In this document: one piece after another, positions 38,398 to 49,438 of the stretch
How positions within the stretch are numbered: the first letter of the stretch is position 1
How the letters are laid out: each line of letters starts with the position of its first letter
Origin: Candidatus Nitrotoga sp. LAW
GTDB lineage: Bacteria > Pseudomonadota > Gammaproteobacteria > Burkholderiales > Gallionellaceae
Reading direction: 5' to 3'
Length of the DNA stretch: 64,000 nucleotides
Assembly: GCA_003402315.1 (NCBI GenBank)
Contig: QFXI01000025.1
Coordinates: 25,608-89,607, forward strand
The notes under the pieces: model-generated
Told to the model about the DNA's origin: nothing
The model's input: only the letters and a program-made list of their open reading frames with translations
Databases searched by the model: none
Position numbers and translations under genes: made by a program

Positions 38398-38419
38398 ATT
38401 TATTTGACTTAATTCGTAG

Positions 38420-38460
38420 CGACACGGGGTTTATCCGGCGGGATGGACACTGTGTCGTTT
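38420..38460 (+). terminator. Possible hairpin terminator after the DUF1264 gene
   Basis: CGACAC (38420-38425) pairs with GTGTCG (38452-38457) around a GC-rich, partly paired interior, followed by TTT. Confidence 0.4.
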
Positions 38461-38483
38461 AATTGTATATGTGAGGTGATGTC

Positions 38484-38912
38484 ATGTTTTTTTTAAAGAA
38501 AAATATGTGGATTGCTATTTTTTTGAGCGTCTGTTCGCAAAGCGCATTGGCTTTTCACAAGGACGTGTATGAACCGCGCGTGCCCAAGGCGATTATTGCT
38601 CAGGAACAGCAAGTAAAAAGCCCTTATCCCGTCACACCAGAGCGAATTGAAGCAGGCCGTAAAATTTATTTTGGGGTAGGCTTTTGCGTAACTTGCCATA
38701 GCAAAGATGGGACAGGTGTCAATCTACCCGGACATCCTTCGCGTGATTTTACCGATACAAAATGGCAAAAACTTCGCACGGATGGAGAATTAATGTGGGT
38801 TTTAAAAAATGGTAGCCCTGGAACCGGGATGCCAATTCGGGTTGGAACGGATATAAATGAGGAAGATGGCTGGAATGTAATTCAATTTATCCGTACCTTC
38901 GAGGGCAAGTAG
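38484..38912 (+). CDS. Monohaem class I cytochrome c
   Basis: 142 residues with a signal peptide to about ALA-FH (23). Haem motif CVTCH (68-72). GTGMPIRVG near residue 112 probably provides the Met ligand. A roughly 40-residue N-terminal extension rich in Pro and Val precedes the cytochrome core. The ribosome site is GAGGTGAT. It is periplasmic and soluble, a possible electron carrier for NirK or other respiratory enzymes nearby. Confidence 0.9.
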   Translation: MFFLKKNMWIAIFLSVCSQSALAFHKDVYEPRVPKAIIAQEQQVKSPYPVTPERIEAGRKIYFGVGFCVTCHSKDGTGVNLPGHPSRDFTDTKWQKLRTDGELMWVLKNGSPGTGMPIRVGTDINEEDGWNVIQFIRTFEGK

Positions 38913-39101
38913 GCGGTTTTCTTTCAGAAACAAGGCAATCCACCCTCACAAATTGTGGATTTTCCCTGCCCACAGGGGACGCAGGGCTTTGGTATATTGT
39001 CCACACACTTCGCACCTTGAATCAGTAAAGCGTAGCTAGCGCCTGTGCCACAAATAACATTTTTTAATCAGGCTTAGACCAGAGAAAATCGGAGCACCAA
39101 T

Positions 39102-40430
39102 ATGGCGAAAAAAATAGCGGCCGGGATCACACTGCTAGGAATCGTCATTCTGGCCTGGTATCTCATCAGTCAGCGCATTGCTATTTCATGGATTGATACT
39201 CAAACCACAACGCCAACTGCAACTCAAACTCCCATTCCCGGCACCAAGACCTCATCGTTATTTGAAATAGGCAAAGCCGGAAAAGAACAAATTTGGATTT
39301 GTCCGATGCACCCAGAAATCATGCAAAACCATCCGGGCACTTGCCCGATTTGCGGCATGGATCTGGTTCAATCAAAAAATCCCGCAGCCCACAACCACGA
39401 CCACGGCGTTCATATCGATACCGCATCCATCCAAAAGCTTGGTGTCAGGTTGGAAAGTGTAAAAAAAACCCCGCTCAGCCAGGAAATCCGCACTTATGGC
39501 AACGTAATAGTCGATGGGGACACGCTTTATAATGTCCATACCAAGGTCGATGGCTGGATAAAAAAGCTGAATATCAATTCGGTCGGGCAGCAGATTCGCA
39601 AAGGACAAATAATCTATGAGATTTATTCTCCCGATTTGATTGCACAGCAAAAAGAGTATTTGAGGTTTGTGGTACGCCGTGATCAGACGTTAAAAACGAT
39701 AGGCGACATTTCTCCATTAGTGGAAAATCCCTATGTGATGGATCTTCTGCAGGAGCTTTCCAGAGAAAGAACTAAATTTCTCCATAAAGATATTGGCATT
39801 GAATCCGTGCAACAGATGGAGGACTCCAAGCAAGCCATCGAGGTGGTTAAAATACTGGCGGGTCAGGCAGGTGTCGTGACACAAATTAATGCGCGCGAAG
39901 GTAACTTCGTCACACCTTCCGCCACCCTGTTTACTCTGGCCGATGTCTCCAAGGTATGGGTTGATATTACGCTTTATCCCGACCAGGCTGGCCGGGTACA
40001 GAATGGCGATGCGGTGACCATAAAAACCCCCGATGGGCAAGAAATCAAAACCAAGCTCGACTTTGTCAATCCGCTCGCCGAAAACAATAAAATCAACGCA
40101 CGGGTGACGCTTAATAATACCCATCTGCGTTTGCGTCCCGGCAGCTTTGTCGACGTAACCATCCACGCCCAGCCGCATGAAGCCCTCGTTTTGCCCCGCT
40201 CGTCAGTCATCCACACTGGACAGGGCGACTTGGTAATCCTGTCCAGAGGGGAGGGGCATTTCCTCCCCGTTAATATCGAGACCGGGATAGAAAGCGGGGA
40301 CTGGATCGAGGTTGTAGATGGCCTGCTGGAAGGCGCAGAAGTCGCGGTAAACGGCCAGTTCCTGCTGGATGCGGCATCGTCACTGCAAGATGCCGCGCAA
40401 CGCATGCAGGAATCGCATAAGCACCAATGA
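39102..40430 (+). CDS. cusB: CusB-type periplasmic adaptor with metal-binding domain
   Basis: 442 residues. One N-terminal membrane anchor (about 5-24), then a heavy-metal-binding domain IWICPMHPEIMQNHPGTCPICGMDL (Cys67, His70, Cys81, Cys84). The membrane-fusion core follows: a barrel-sandwich hybrid with GNVIVDGDTLYNVHTKVDGW, a helical hairpin, and a beta-barrel with VWVDITLYPDQAGRVQNGD. This is the CusB/CzcB family, linking an RND pump to an outer-membrane channel. Its stop overlaps the cusA start (ATGA). Substrate (copper or silver) is inferred from the family and neighbours. Confidence 0.88.
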   Translation: MAKKIAAGITLLGIVILAWYLISQRIAISWIDTQTTTPTATQTPIPGTKTSSLFEIGKAGKEQIWICPMHPEIMQNHPGTCPICGMDLVQSKNPAAHNHDHGVHIDTASIQKLGVRLESVKKTPLSQEIRTYGNVIVDGDTLYNVHTKVDGWIKKLNINSVGQQIRKGQIIYEIYSPDLIAQQKEYLRFVVRRDQTLKTIGDISPLVENPYVMDLLQELSRERTKFLHKDIGIESVQQMEDSKQAIEVVKILAGQAGVVTQINAREGNFVTPSATLFTLADVSKVWVDITLYPDQAGRVQNGDAVTIKTPDGQEIKTKLDFVNPLAENNKINARVTLNNTHLRLRPGSFVDVTIHAQPHEALVLPRSSVIHTGQGDLVILSRGEGHFLPVNIETGIESGDWIEVVDGLLEGAEVAVNGQFLLDAASSLQDAAQRMQESHKHQ

Positions 40431-43400
40431 TTACCCGCGTTATATCCTGGTCATTACGTAATCATCTGCTAGTTTTACTGCTTGCAGCGCTAATCAGTGC
40501 CTGGGGGATTTACTCCTTGCGTCATACCGCACTGGACGCAATTCCCGATCTTTCTGATGTCCAGGTCATCATCAAAACCACTTACCCCGGCCAATCACCA
40601 CAAGCGGTGGAAGACCAGGTAACTTATCCGCTTACCTCGGCGCTGCTGTCAGTCCCTGGTTCTACTGCGGTTCGCGGCTTTTCCATGTTCGGCGAGTCGT
40701 TTATTTACATCATTTTCAAGGATGGAACCGATCCCTATTGGGCGCGCACGCGCGTGCTCGAATACCTGAGCCAGATGGCGGGGAAACTGCCGCCCGGCGT
40801 CACGCCGGCACTCGGGCCGGATGCATCCGGCGTGGGCTGGATTTTTGAATATGCGTTAACCGATCGTCAGCATCGCCACGATCCTGACCAATTGCGCGCG
40901 CTACAGGATTTCTTCCTGAAATATGAATTGCAAAGCCTGCCCGGTGTCGCCGAAGTGGCGAGTGTTGGTGGCATGGTGCGGCAATACCAGATCGAGGTAA
41001 ATCCGACCCGACTGGCCGCGTATAAACTGACACTGGACAGCGTGGCGCAGTCAGTACGCGACAGCAACCTGTCCGGCGGGGGCTCAGTGGTAGAAATGGG
41101 ACGCGCCGAATACATGATCAGGGCGCGCGGCTACCTCAAAACGCTGGATGATTTCCGGCAAATTCCGCTCGGCACAGATGGTCAAGGCATCCCCATCCGT
41201 TTGCAGGACGTGGCGCATATCCAGACTGGGCCGGAAGCGCGCCGTGGCGTTGTTGATCTCGATGGCGAAGGCGAGGTAGTAGGCGGGATTGTCGTGATGC
41301 GTTACGGCAACAACGCACTGGAAACGATAGAGCGGGTCAAGACGCGCTTGCAAGAACTAAAAGCAGGATTGCCCCAAGGGGTGGAATTAGTAGTCACCTA
41401 TGACCGCTCCGGCCTGATCAAGCGCGCCATCAGCACCCTGCGCGAGAAACTGATCGAGGAGTCACTGGCGGTGGCTCTGGTCTGCCTGCTGTTTCTGTTT
41501 CACCTGCGCTCATCACTGGTGGCAGTTGTAACATTACCCATCGGCATCCTGGCCGCTTTCATAATCATGCAACAACAGGGCGTCAGCGCTAACATCATGT
41601 CGCTGGGCGGCATCGCCATTGCCATCGGCGCAATGGTCGACGCTGCCATTGTGATGATCGAAAACATGCATAAGCATCTGGAGCGTGCCGGAGCCAACCC
41701 CGATTACTGGCAGGTGGTGAAAGCAAGTTCACTGGAAGTAGGTCCCGCCCTGTTCTTCTCGCTGCTGGTAATCACCATCTCCTTCCTGCCGGTATTAACG
41801 CTGGACGGGCAGGAAGGCAGACTATTCGCACCCCTTGCATACACAAAAACTTATGCAATGGCCGCCAGCGCGTTCTTGGCGATAACGCTCACCCCGGTGC
41901 TGATGGGTTATTTCATTCGCGGGCGCATTCGCCCAGAACAGCGCAATCCGTTGAACCGCATATTACAAGCCCTGTACCGACCAGTGCTGCTGGCCGCCTT
42001 AAGCAAACGCAAGTTGACCGTACTCGCCACGCTATTGTTATTGGCTACTCTGGCGTGGCCGCTGGCCAAACTGGGCAGCGAATTCATGCCGCCACTGTAT
42101 GAAGGCGACCTGCTGTATATGCCAACAACCTTGCCCGGGTTGTCAGTAGACGAGGCCGCCAATATTTTGCAAATCACAGATCGCCTGATCCGCGCACTGC
42201 CCGAAGTCGAGCGAGTCTTCGGCAAAGCCGGACGCGCCGATACGGCGACCGATCCGGCACCGCTTTCGATGCTGGAAACCACCATTCTGCTGAAGCCGCG
42301 TGACCAGTGGCCGCCGGGAGAAACGGTGGAGCAATTGATACACAAGCTTGATGACCAGGTGCGTCTGCCAGGACTCACCAACTCCTGGGGCTACCCGATC
42401 CGCACCCGCATTGACATGCTTTCTACAGGCATCAGAACGCCGCTGGGAATTAAAGTCACCGGCCCGGATCTGGCTGGCATCGCTGAACTGGCTCAGCAAA
42501 TCGCAGCGGCGATCAAGAGCGTGCCCGGTACGCGCACCGTATTCGCTGAGCGCGCCACCGGCGGGCGTTATTTGGACATGGACATTAACCGGGCTCAAGC
42601 CGCACGGTATGGCGTTACCGTAGCCGATGTGCAGCGCCTGGTGCAAGGCGCAATCGGTGGCGAAAATATCGGCACGGTGATTGACGGACGCGAACGCTTC
42701 CAGATCAACCTGCGCTATCCACGCGCCCTGCGCGATTCCCTGCCGGCGCTGGCGGCCAGCCGAATCACCATGCCATCCGGCGCGCAAGTGCCGCTGGGCG
42801 AATTGGCGCATTTACACTTCAGTGATGGGGCTTCGGAAATCAAAAGTGAAAATGCGCGTTTGACCGCCTATGTATATATCGACATCACCGGGCGCGATCT
42901 CGGCGGTTATGTGGGCGAAGCCAAGCACGCACTGGAAAAATCGGTGACATTGCCGCCCGGTTACGCCATTGCATGGTCGGGACAGTACGTAAATTTGCAA
43001 CATGCCAAAGAACGCATGCAGTGGGTCATCCCGCTGACGCTGATACTGGCAATCTTGTTGCTATACATGCATTTCCGCCATTTCGGCAAAGTACTGCTGG
43101 TGCTGCTGTGCCTGCCATTCTCCCTGATCGGCGGCTTCTGGCTGGTATACGCGCTAGGATATAACTTGTCGGTGGCAGTAGCGGTGGGCTTCATTGCGTT
43201 GGCTGGTGTAGCCGCCGAATTTGGCGTAGTCATGTTGCTGTATCTTGACAATGCCATCGAAGATTTACGCCGCGCCGGGCGCTTGAACAACCGGCATGAT
43301 TTACACCAAGCCATCATTCAGGGAGCACTGCTGCGCATCCGCCCAAAAATGATGACCGTCTCGGTAATCGTGGCAGGCTTGTTGCCGGTGATGTTCAGCC

Positions 43401-43537
43401 AAGGCGCCGGTGCAGAAGTCATGAAACGCATTGCCGCGCCGTTAGTAGGCGGTATGCTTACGGCACCGCTGTTATCACTAATCGTGATTCCAGTGCTGTA
43501 CTCGTGGTGGCAAGGGCGGGGTATGGTGAAGGACTGA
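40427..43537 (+). CDS. cusA: CusA/CzcA-family heavy-metal RND efflux pump
   Basis: 1036 residues, the normal length, with 12 membrane segments and two large periplasmic loops. N-terminal SLRHTALDAIPDLSDVQVII and the TM4 motif SLGGIAIAIGAMVDAAIVMIEN (around residue 405, with the proton-relay Asp) place it in the heavy-metal-efflux RND group. Met-rich positions along the channel (MFGESF, LGSEFMPPLYEGDLLYMPT) agree with copper/silver transport. Base composition is visibly more GC-rich than in the nirK operon. No CusC-like outer-membrane factor or CusF follows within the window. Confidence 0.9.
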   Translation: MITRVISWSLRNHLLVLLLAALISAWGIYSLRHTALDAIPDLSDVQVIIKTTYPGQSPQAVEDQVTYPLTSALLSVPGSTAVRGFSMFGESFIYIIFKDGTDPYWARTRVLEYLSQMAGKLPPGVTPALGPDASGVGWIFEYALTDRQHRHDPDQLRALQDFFLKYELQSLPGVAEVASVGGMVRQYQIEVNPTRLAAYKLTLDSVAQSVRDSNLSGGGSVVEMGRAEYMIRARGYLKTLDDFRQIPLGTDGQGIPIRLQDVAHIQTGPEARRGVVDLDGEGEVVGGIVVMRYGNNALETIERVKTRLQELKAGLPQGVELVVTYDRSGLIKRAISTLREKLIEESLAVALVCLLFLFHLRSSLVAVVTLPIGILAAFIIMQQQGVSANIMSLGGIAIAIGAMVDAAIVMIENMHKHLERAGANPDYWQVVKASSLEVGPALFFSLLVITISFLPVLTLDGQEGRLFAPLAYTKTYAMAASAFLAITLTPVLMGYFIRGRIRPEQRNPLNRILQALYRPVLLAALSKRKLTVLATLLLLATLAWPLAKLGSEFMPPLYEGDLLYMPTTLPGLSVDEAANILQITDRLIRALPEVERVFGKAGRADTATDPAPLSMLETTILLKPRDQWPPGETVEQLIHKLDDQVRLPGLTNSWGYPIRTRIDMLSTGIRTPLGIKVTGPDLAGIAELAQQIAAAIKSVPGTRTVFAERATGGRYLDMDINRAQAARYGVTVADVQRLVQGAIGGENIGTVIDGRERFQINLRYPRALRDSLPALAASRITMPSGAQVPLGELAHLHFSDGASEIKSENARLTAYVYIDITGRDLGGYVGEAKHALEKSVTLPPGYAIAWSGQYVNLQHAKERMQWVIPLTLILAILLLYMHFRHFGKVLLVLLCLPFSLIGGFWLVYALGYNLSVAVAVGFIALAGVAAEFGVVMLLYLDNAIEDLRRAGRLNNRHDLHQAIIQGALLRIRPKMMTVSVIVAGLLPVMFSQGAGAEVMKRIAAPLVGGMLTAPLLSLIVIPVLYSWWQGRGMVKD

Positions 43538-43696
43538 TAGAGAATTGCAGCATCAATAATTCTGCCTATCCAAAAGTTCGCCCCCGTAACCAAAATTTTT
43601 GGCCATGTAGCAGATTACGGCGCGGTGGATGTGACATGACGACATCGGGCAGTTCTTGATTTTTATTCACTGTAGACTCCATTTGATTTGGTTGGG

Positions 43697-46387
43697 TCAA
43701 TCGTGCTTGTGCGGTTGCAACAATTTGGCCACCAAGCCACTCCAGCCGGTTTGATGCGAGGCGCCCACCCCACAACCGGTATCACCATGGAAATATTCAT
43801 GGAACAAAATGTAGTCCCGGAAATGTGGGTCTTCTTGAAATTTTTTTTCATCGCCAAACACCGGGCGCCGCCCTGAACCATTGCGTTTGAATAAGCGCGT
43901 CAAGCGCAGCGCCAGTTCGTCGGCAACAGCATGAATAGAGAGCAAGTTTCCAGAACCGGTAGGACATTCAATCTTGAATACATCTCCATAAAATTCGGCG
44001 AAACGGCGTAGCGAAGTTACCAACAGATAATTGACCGGAAACCAGATTGGGCCGCGCCAATTGGAATTGCCGCCGAATGCCCCCGATTCCGACTCGGCGG
44101 GTTGGTAACTGACATTCATCGAATCGTCGATGCTGTTGAAGACATATGGCGCATCTTTATGGGCGCGTGAGAGTGACCGTACGCCATAGTCGGAAAGGAA
44201 TTCAGTCTCATCCAGCATACGCCGCAAGAGGGCTTTCATACGGTGGCCGCGCAGCAACGAGAGCAGGTGACGGTTGCCCCGTCCCGGCTCCTGCCAGCGA
44301 GAGACGAGCGCTGCCAATTCGGGACGGTTTCTCATGAACCACTCCAACCGCCGTTTGAAATCCGGCAACCGGTCAAGTATCTCCGGCTCAAGAATCTCCA
44401 CGGCATAAAGCGGGATGAGGCCAACCATAGAGCGAACCTTGAGTGGCGTCATCCCGCCATCGGGGGTGCGCAGCACATCGTAGAAAAATTGATCCTCCTC
44501 GTCCCACAGGCCAACGCCCTGATCGCCGATGTTGTTCATCGCCTGCGTGATGTAAAGAAAGTGCTCAAAAAACTTAGTGGCAATATCCTCATAGGTGCGA
44601 TTATGCTGCGCCAACTCGAGCGCGATACGCATCAAGTTAAGCGCATACATGGCCATCCAGCTGGTGCCGTCGGCCTGATTGATATAACCGCCGGTAGGTA
44701 ACGGCGCACTACGGTCAAACACGCCGATGTTATCCAAGCCGAGGAAACCGCCCTGAAACACGTTGTGTCCATCGGCATCTTTGCGGTTAACCCACCAAGT
44801 AAAGTTCAGCAACAGCTTGTGCAATTCGCGCTCAAGAAAATCCAGATCACCGCCACCGTTGTTGGCATCGCGCTCGACCTTGTATACCTCCCACACACCC
44901 CATGCATGTACTGGCGGATTCACGTCACCGAAAGCCCATTCGTAAGCGGGAATCTGCCCATTTGGATGCATGTACCAAACACGCGTCATCAGCAAAAGTT
45001 GATTCTTGGCGAATACGGGATCGATGTCCGCCATCGTGACGCAGTGGAAAGCCAGATCCCATGCGGCATACCAGGGATATTCCCATTTGTCGGGCATCGA
45101 AATGATGTCTGCATTGTTCAGATGTTGCCATTCACTGTTTCGTCCGTTGCGTCGCTCTTTAGGCGGTGCGGGCATATTCGAATCACCCTTCAGCCATGTT
45201 GGAATATCGATGTAGTAAAACTGCTTGCTCCAGATCATGCCGGCAAAGGCCTGGTGCTGGATCAGGCGCGCATCTTCGTCAGCAATATCGGCTTGTAGCA
45301 CGGCATAAAATTCGTCAGCCTCAGCCCGACGTAAATTAAAAATAGCATCAAAATCCTTGAAGGGATGCGTGTTCGCGGCGCGGGTGAGACGCAAGCGAAC
45401 CCCAGTCTTCCCATGTGCCGGTATTGTAAAAATGAAATGTCCTGCCGCCTTGGTGCCGCTTTGCAACGGATTGACGGCATGAGGGTTGCCATGAACGACA
45501 TACTCGTGAAAAGCATCCTTGAAATAGCCTTTATTTTCTGTGCCGTACAGGCGTTGTACGTTGGTCTCGTTATCGCAGAACAGCAATTCTGTCGCACCAT
45601 CGAAGTAACAGTAATAAGTGCCCAATTTTGGGTGCTGCAACACGATGGCATTTTGTTCAGAGACTGACATCTCCGGCTTTTTGGTTTGCCCGTCCCATGT
45701 CCACTCGTTTCTGAACCATAGCTGCGGCAGAATGTGCAGCGGTGCGTCGTCGGAGCCGCGATTGTGTACGGTAACCCGCATCAGAATATCGTGCGGGTCG
45801 GCCTTGGCATATTCCACGAACACATCGAAATAGCGGTCATCGGCAAAGACGCCGGTATCGATCAGTTCGAATTCCGGCATGTCCTTGCCACGCCGTCCGT
45901 TTTCCTCCACCAGCCATGCGTAGGGGTACGCCTGCTGGGGATATTTGTAGAGCATCTTCAAATAAGAGTGCGTCGGCGTTGCATCCAGGTAGTAATACAG
46001 CTCTTTGACATCTTCGCCGTGGTTGCCCTCACTGTTGGTCAATCCAAACAGGCGTTCTTTCAGAATCGGATCGTGCCCGTTCCACAGTGCCAACCCCAGA
46101 CACAAGTGCTGAAATTTGTCGCTGATCCCGGCAATGCCATCTTCACCCCAGCGATAGGCGCGGCTGCGTGCGTGATCATGGCTGAAATATTCCCAGGCTT
46201 CACCGTGCGGGCTGTAGTCCTCACGGACCGTTCCCCATTGGCGTTCGCTCAAATAAGGCCCCCATCTGGACCATTCCGGCTCATCTTTTTCTCGCGCGAT
46301 GAGCCGTTTCTTTTCTTCGCTGATGGAGACATTCCGGCTGCCCTGTTTTTTTGGATGTAATTTGCGCGGAGTCGATGCGGTACTCAT
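43697..46387 (-). CDS. MGH1/GH63-like glycoside hydrolase
   Basis: 896 residues, the length of the bacterial and yeast (YMR196W-like) glucosidase family. An N-terminal beta-sandwich (about 30-400; [30 protein letters not shown]) precedes an (alpha/alpha)6 barrel (about 420-880). Characteristic segments are [54 protein letters not shown] and [16 protein letters not shown]. No signal peptide, so cytoplasmic. The exact substrate is unknown. Its start overlaps the upstream debranching-enzyme stop by 4 bases, so the two act in one operon. Confidence 0.85.
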   Translation of the reverse strand: MSTASTPRKLHPKKQGSRNVSISEEKKRLIAREKDEPEWSRWGPYLSERQWGTVREDYSPHGEAWEYFSHDHARSRAYRWGEDGIAGISDKFQHLCLGLALWNGHDPILKERLFGLTNSEGNHGEDVKELYYYLDATPTHSYLKMLYKYPQQAYPYAWLVEENGRRGKDMPEFELIDTGVFADDRYFDVFVEYAKADPHDILMRVTVHNRGSDDAPLHILPQLWFRNEWTWDGQTKKPEMSVSEQNAIVLQHPKLGTYYCYFDGATELLFCDNETNVQRLYGTENKGYFKDAFHEYVVHGNPHAVNPLQSGTKAAGHFIFTIPAHGKTGVRLRLTRAANTHPFKDFDAIFNLRRAEADEFYAVLQADIADEDARLIQHQAFAGMIWSKQFYYIDIPTWLKGDSNMPAPPKERRNGRNSEWQHLNNADIISMPDKWEYPWYAAWDLAFHCVTMADIDPVFAKNQLLLMTRVWYMHPNGQIPAYEWAFGDVNPPVHAWGVWEVYKVERDANNGGGDLDFLERELHKLLLNFTWWVNRKDADGHNVFQGGFLGLDNIGVFDRSAPLPTGGYINQADGTSWMAMYALNLMRIALELAQHNRTYEDIATKFFEHFLYITQAMNNIGDQGVGLWDEEDQFFYDVLRTPDGGMTPLKVRSMVGLIPLYAVEILEPEILDRLPDFKRRLEWFMRNRPELAALVSRWQEPGRGNRHLLSLLRGHRMKALLRRMLDETEFLSDYGVRSLSRAHKDAPYVFNSIDDSMNVSYQPAESESGAFGGNSNWRGPIWFPVNYLLVTSLRRFAEFYGDVFKIECPTGSGNLLSIHAVADELALRLTRLFKRNGSGRRPVFGDEKKFQEDPHFRDYILFHEYFHGDTGCGVGASHQTGWSGLVAKLLQPHKHD

Positions 46388-48456
46388 GTTGATTTCCCTT
46401 CCCCAATTGAGACAGTCATAAACCGGTTATGTGCGCCATCATGTAAATCCAGCCATGCGCGCAGCACTTCCGCAACACTCCATGCATGAGCAAAGCAACC
46501 GCGCGGCGTAAATGGCGGCTCGGCATCGAATATCTCACTGACATTACCGATGCAGGCCTCGCTAAGATGCAGTCCCAGCGGCTCAAGAAAAGAACGCGCT
46601 TTGTCCGCATCCCGATAGACGCGGTAATGCGCATCCACGAACGGCCCTATGAACCAGGCCCAAACAGTACCTTGGTGGTAAGCCGCGTCGCGTTGTATAG
46701 GATTGCCCAGATAGTAAGAAACGTAACCAGGTTGATCACGCGCCAAGCTACGTAAACCATGGGAAGTCAACAACTCGCGCGCGCAAACATCCACGACAGC
46801 CTTTTGTTGCTCCCCATCCAACGGACTATTAGGTAACGCTACCGCGAGTATTTGATTGGGGCGCAGGCGCGAATCGACCTTTCGCCCATCAGAATCAGGC
46901 ACGCCTTCCGCTCCATCAATCACATCGTATAAATAGCTGTGTTCATTATTCCAGAAACGTTGAAAGCTTAAACGTACTTGTGCCGCCGCTGTGCAATATT
47001 CATCAGCCAATTTTTGCTTGCCCAGATGCTTGCTCAAATCGGCCATAATAACCAGCGCGTTATACCAAAGCGCATTTACTTCGACAGGCTTGCCGATGCG
47101 TGGCGTCACGACCCAATCGCCAGTTTTGGCATCCATCCAGGTCAATTGCATACCATCCTCGCCAGCAGCCAGCAAGCCATCCTGGACATCAACCTTAATG
47201 CCATAGCGTGTGCCTTTTCGATGCCATGCCAGGATATCGACGAGCACCGGATAAAGTTCTTTCGCCAATGCGGTCTCGCCGCTGCGCCTGGTATATTGAT
47301 CCACTGCGTAGAAATACCACAACGTAGCATCGACTGTATTGTATTCCGGCGTTTCGTCATGGTCGGGGAAACGATTCGGCAACATACCCTCGCTGATGTA
47401 CGCAGCAAACGTGCGCAAGATGCTGGCGGCTATATCAAAACGCTGTAACGTTAGGGTCAAGCCAGGCAACGCGATCATGGTGTCGCGACCCCAATCGCCG
47501 AACCAAGGATAACCGGCGATGACGGTTTTGCCCACCGGATGGCCATCACGGTAGCGATCGACAATAAATTGGTCGGTGGCCAGTGCCATCTGTCTTATCC
47601 AACGTGGCACATCAGCTGGAAGCGCGGCTAACAGCGCCTGCGAAGATTCGTGAATTCGCGCACTGACAACAGCAACGTTTTCCGCTGAAGCCGATTCAGC
47701 GGAAATCACCAATGTCGCATCCTGCCCATCGTCGAGCGCCAAGGTAAAACGACCCGGACAGAATAAGTCTTCACTATCGTCCAGTCCGCGCGCAGTCTCT
47801 AGCCTATGTTTAAAATTCCAATGCCAAACAGAGTCAGCAACAAACCTGGCGCCATCACAGATTACGCGATAAGTGCATGCGCCCTGAAATGCATGCACTT
47901 CGAACCCATTCGTTAACCCACGTAAATGCATATCCCAAGCACCATGGCTGTGACTGTGGTAATCCCGGTATGTGCACAGTGGCATCAGTTCGAATTCGAG
48001 CGTATCACTCGCACGCAACACACGAAAATGCAGATAGGTGGTATTTTGCCTAGGTGCCATCAGCACTCGTTTTTCGATCAATGCGTCTGCCAGTGCGTAA
48101 CGCCACACCGGGACAGCACCATCCAGAAAAAAAGACTCCAAATGAAGATATCCGTGCGGCGTTACTGTACCGTCAACGAATTCGTTGCAGGAAAGATGAT
48201 AGGTTTCCCCCCCGTAGCGTACCGTCACACCCATCTTCGCTACCAACAAAGTGCGCCCCACCACCGGAGGTGACAAAGCGGCCATGAGCAGACCATGGTA
48301 GCGGCGCGTGTTCAGATCGCCGACCGTGCCGGAAGCGTATCCTCCCATGCCATTTGTGACTAGCCATTCGCATTCGATTGCCCGTTCAAAATTCCCACAA
48401 ACACCCCGTCCCAATTGAAACATTGTCCCGCCCATCGCTTTAGTGGAATAATTCAT
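46384..48456 (-). CDS. Amylo-alpha-1,6-glucosidase (glycogen-debranching type)
   Basis: 690 residues. The N-terminal domain has [30 protein letters not shown], typical of archaeal/bacterial debranching enzymes. The catalytic (alpha/alpha)6 barrel has [44 protein letters not shown], and the C-terminal [20 protein letters not shown]. The acidic residues in WGRDT and in the NTVDATLW segment are those expected in the active site. It hydrolyses alpha-1,6 branches of glycogen-like glucans. It is cytoplasmic and partners the downstream GH63-like enzyme. The start could instead be the ATG 33 bases inside. Confidence 0.9.
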   Translation of the reverse strand: MNYSTKAMGGTMFQLGRGVCGNFERAIECEWLVTNGMGGYASGTVGDLNTRRYHGLLMAALSPPVVGRTLLVAKMGVTVRYGGETYHLSCNEFVDGTVTPHGYLHLESFFLDGAVPVWRYALADALIEKRVLMAPRQNTTYLHFRVLRASDTLEFELMPLCTYRDYHSHSHGAWDMHLRGLTNGFEVHAFQGACTYRVICDGARFVADSVWHWNFKHRLETARGLDDSEDLFCPGRFTLALDDGQDATLVISAESASAENVAVVSARIHESSQALLAALPADVPRWIRQMALATDQFIVDRYRDGHPVGKTVIAGYPWFGDWGRDTMIALPGLTLTLQRFDIAASILRTFAAYISEGMLPNRFPDHDETPEYNTVDATLWYFYAVDQYTRRSGETALAKELYPVLVDILAWHRKGTRYGIKVDVQDGLLAAGEDGMQLTWMDAKTGDWVVTPRIGKPVEVNALWYNALVIMADLSKHLGKQKLADEYCTAAAQVRLSFQRFWNNEHSYLYDVIDGAEGVPDSDGRKVDSRLRPNQILAVALPNSPLDGEQQKAVVDVCARELLTSHGLRSLARDQPGYVSYYLGNPIQRDAAYHQGTVWAWFIGPFVDAHYRVYRDADKARSFLEPLGLHLSEACIGNVSEIFDAEPPFTPRGCFAHAWSVAEVLRAWLDLHDGAHNRFMTVSIGEGKST

Positions 48457-48667
48457 TCGTTTTCGGTATGTTACAGAACTGCCTGGCTCTATTTCTTCAG
48501 CCTACTTCGCACAGACGGATATAATCAACCCATATAAATCCCGTCGCCACCATCTCTAATATAAAAAAAGATGGGGCTCATTTAACTATTCAGCAACATC
48601 CATAGCTTCTGTAGAGAATAATGCAGTTCCCACCCCTTCAATTTATCTCGACCGTATAACTAAAAAC

Positions 48668-49426
48668 ATGCCCGATATTTTTCTGCTCAAGGCAATCGTC
48701 AAAACAATCATCCTGCCCCCCACAGGATTGCTGTTAATTATTCTCTTTGGCCTGTTTCTGGTAAATAAGTTTCTGCGGACAGGCAGAGCAATCGCAATTA
48801 TTGCGACGGTCTACCTGCTGGCGCTGTCCACCCCCTTTGCTTCGTATCAACTGATGCATTTTCTCGACACATCACCACCGCTCGACCTCAATGAAGCACG
48901 TCGCGCCCAAGCCATCGTGATCCTCGGTGGCGGAATTCGCAACAATGCGTTGGAATACGGCGGGGACACATTGGGGCGGCTGACCCTCGAACGCGTGCGT
49001 TACGGCGCGCGGGTCGCGAAGAATACCGGGTTGCCAGTGCTCGTCGCCGGTGGATCGGTACTCAGTGGTGAAACAGAAGCAAAATTGATGCGGGAAGCCC
49101 TGGAAAACGAGTTCGGAACCAAAGTTCGCTGGAGCGAAGATAAATCTCGAAACACGCGCGAAAATGCGGCATTCTCTGCCGCAATGCTGTCCAAAGAAAA
49201 TATTCGGCATGTCGTGCTCGTCACACACAGCTTTGACATGCCACGGGCAAAAGCGGAATTCGTTACGTCAGGATTGTCGGTGGTTGCGGCCCCGACCGGA
49301 ATTTTAAATGGCAACCTCGAATGGCCGTCGGATTATTTGCCAGGAATCGGCGGATTGCAGGCAAGTTACTACGTGTGTTATGAGCTTTTGGCGAAACTTG
49401 TCATGCGGATATCGCTCTTTCAATAA
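48668..49426 (+). CDS. YdcF/ElyC-type DUF218 membrane protein
   Basis: 252 residues. Two N-terminal membrane segments (about 8-32 and 38-60) precede a DUF218 domain. That domain has AQAIVILGGGIRNNALEYGGDTLGRLTLERVRYGARVAK, VAGGSVLSGETEAKLM, SRNTRENA and VLVTHSFDMPRA. The ElyC/SanA group acts in envelope biogenesis. It is convergent with the glycosyltransferase gene (12-base gap). A TATAAT at 48520-48525 may be its -10 box. Confidence 0.88.
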   Translation: MPDIFLLKAIVKTIILPPTGLLLIILFGLFLVNKFLRTGRAIAIIATVYLLALSTPFASYQLMHFLDTSPPLDLNEARRAQAIVILGGGIRNNALEYGGDTLGRLTLERVRYGARVAKNTGLPVLVAGGSVLSGETEAKLMREALENEFGTKVRWSEDKSRNTRENAAFSAAMLSKENIRHVVLVTHSFDMPRAKAEFVTSGLSVVAAPTGILNGNLEWPSDYLPGIGGLQASYYVCYELLAKLVMRISLFQ

Positions 49427-49438
49427 AGCAAACCAATT

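Noticed and set aside
43697..48456. Plus-strand frames of 100-200 codons opposite the two hydrolase genes
   Set aside because: They are antisense shadows of well-conserved long genes and show no motif, signal or ribosome site of their own.
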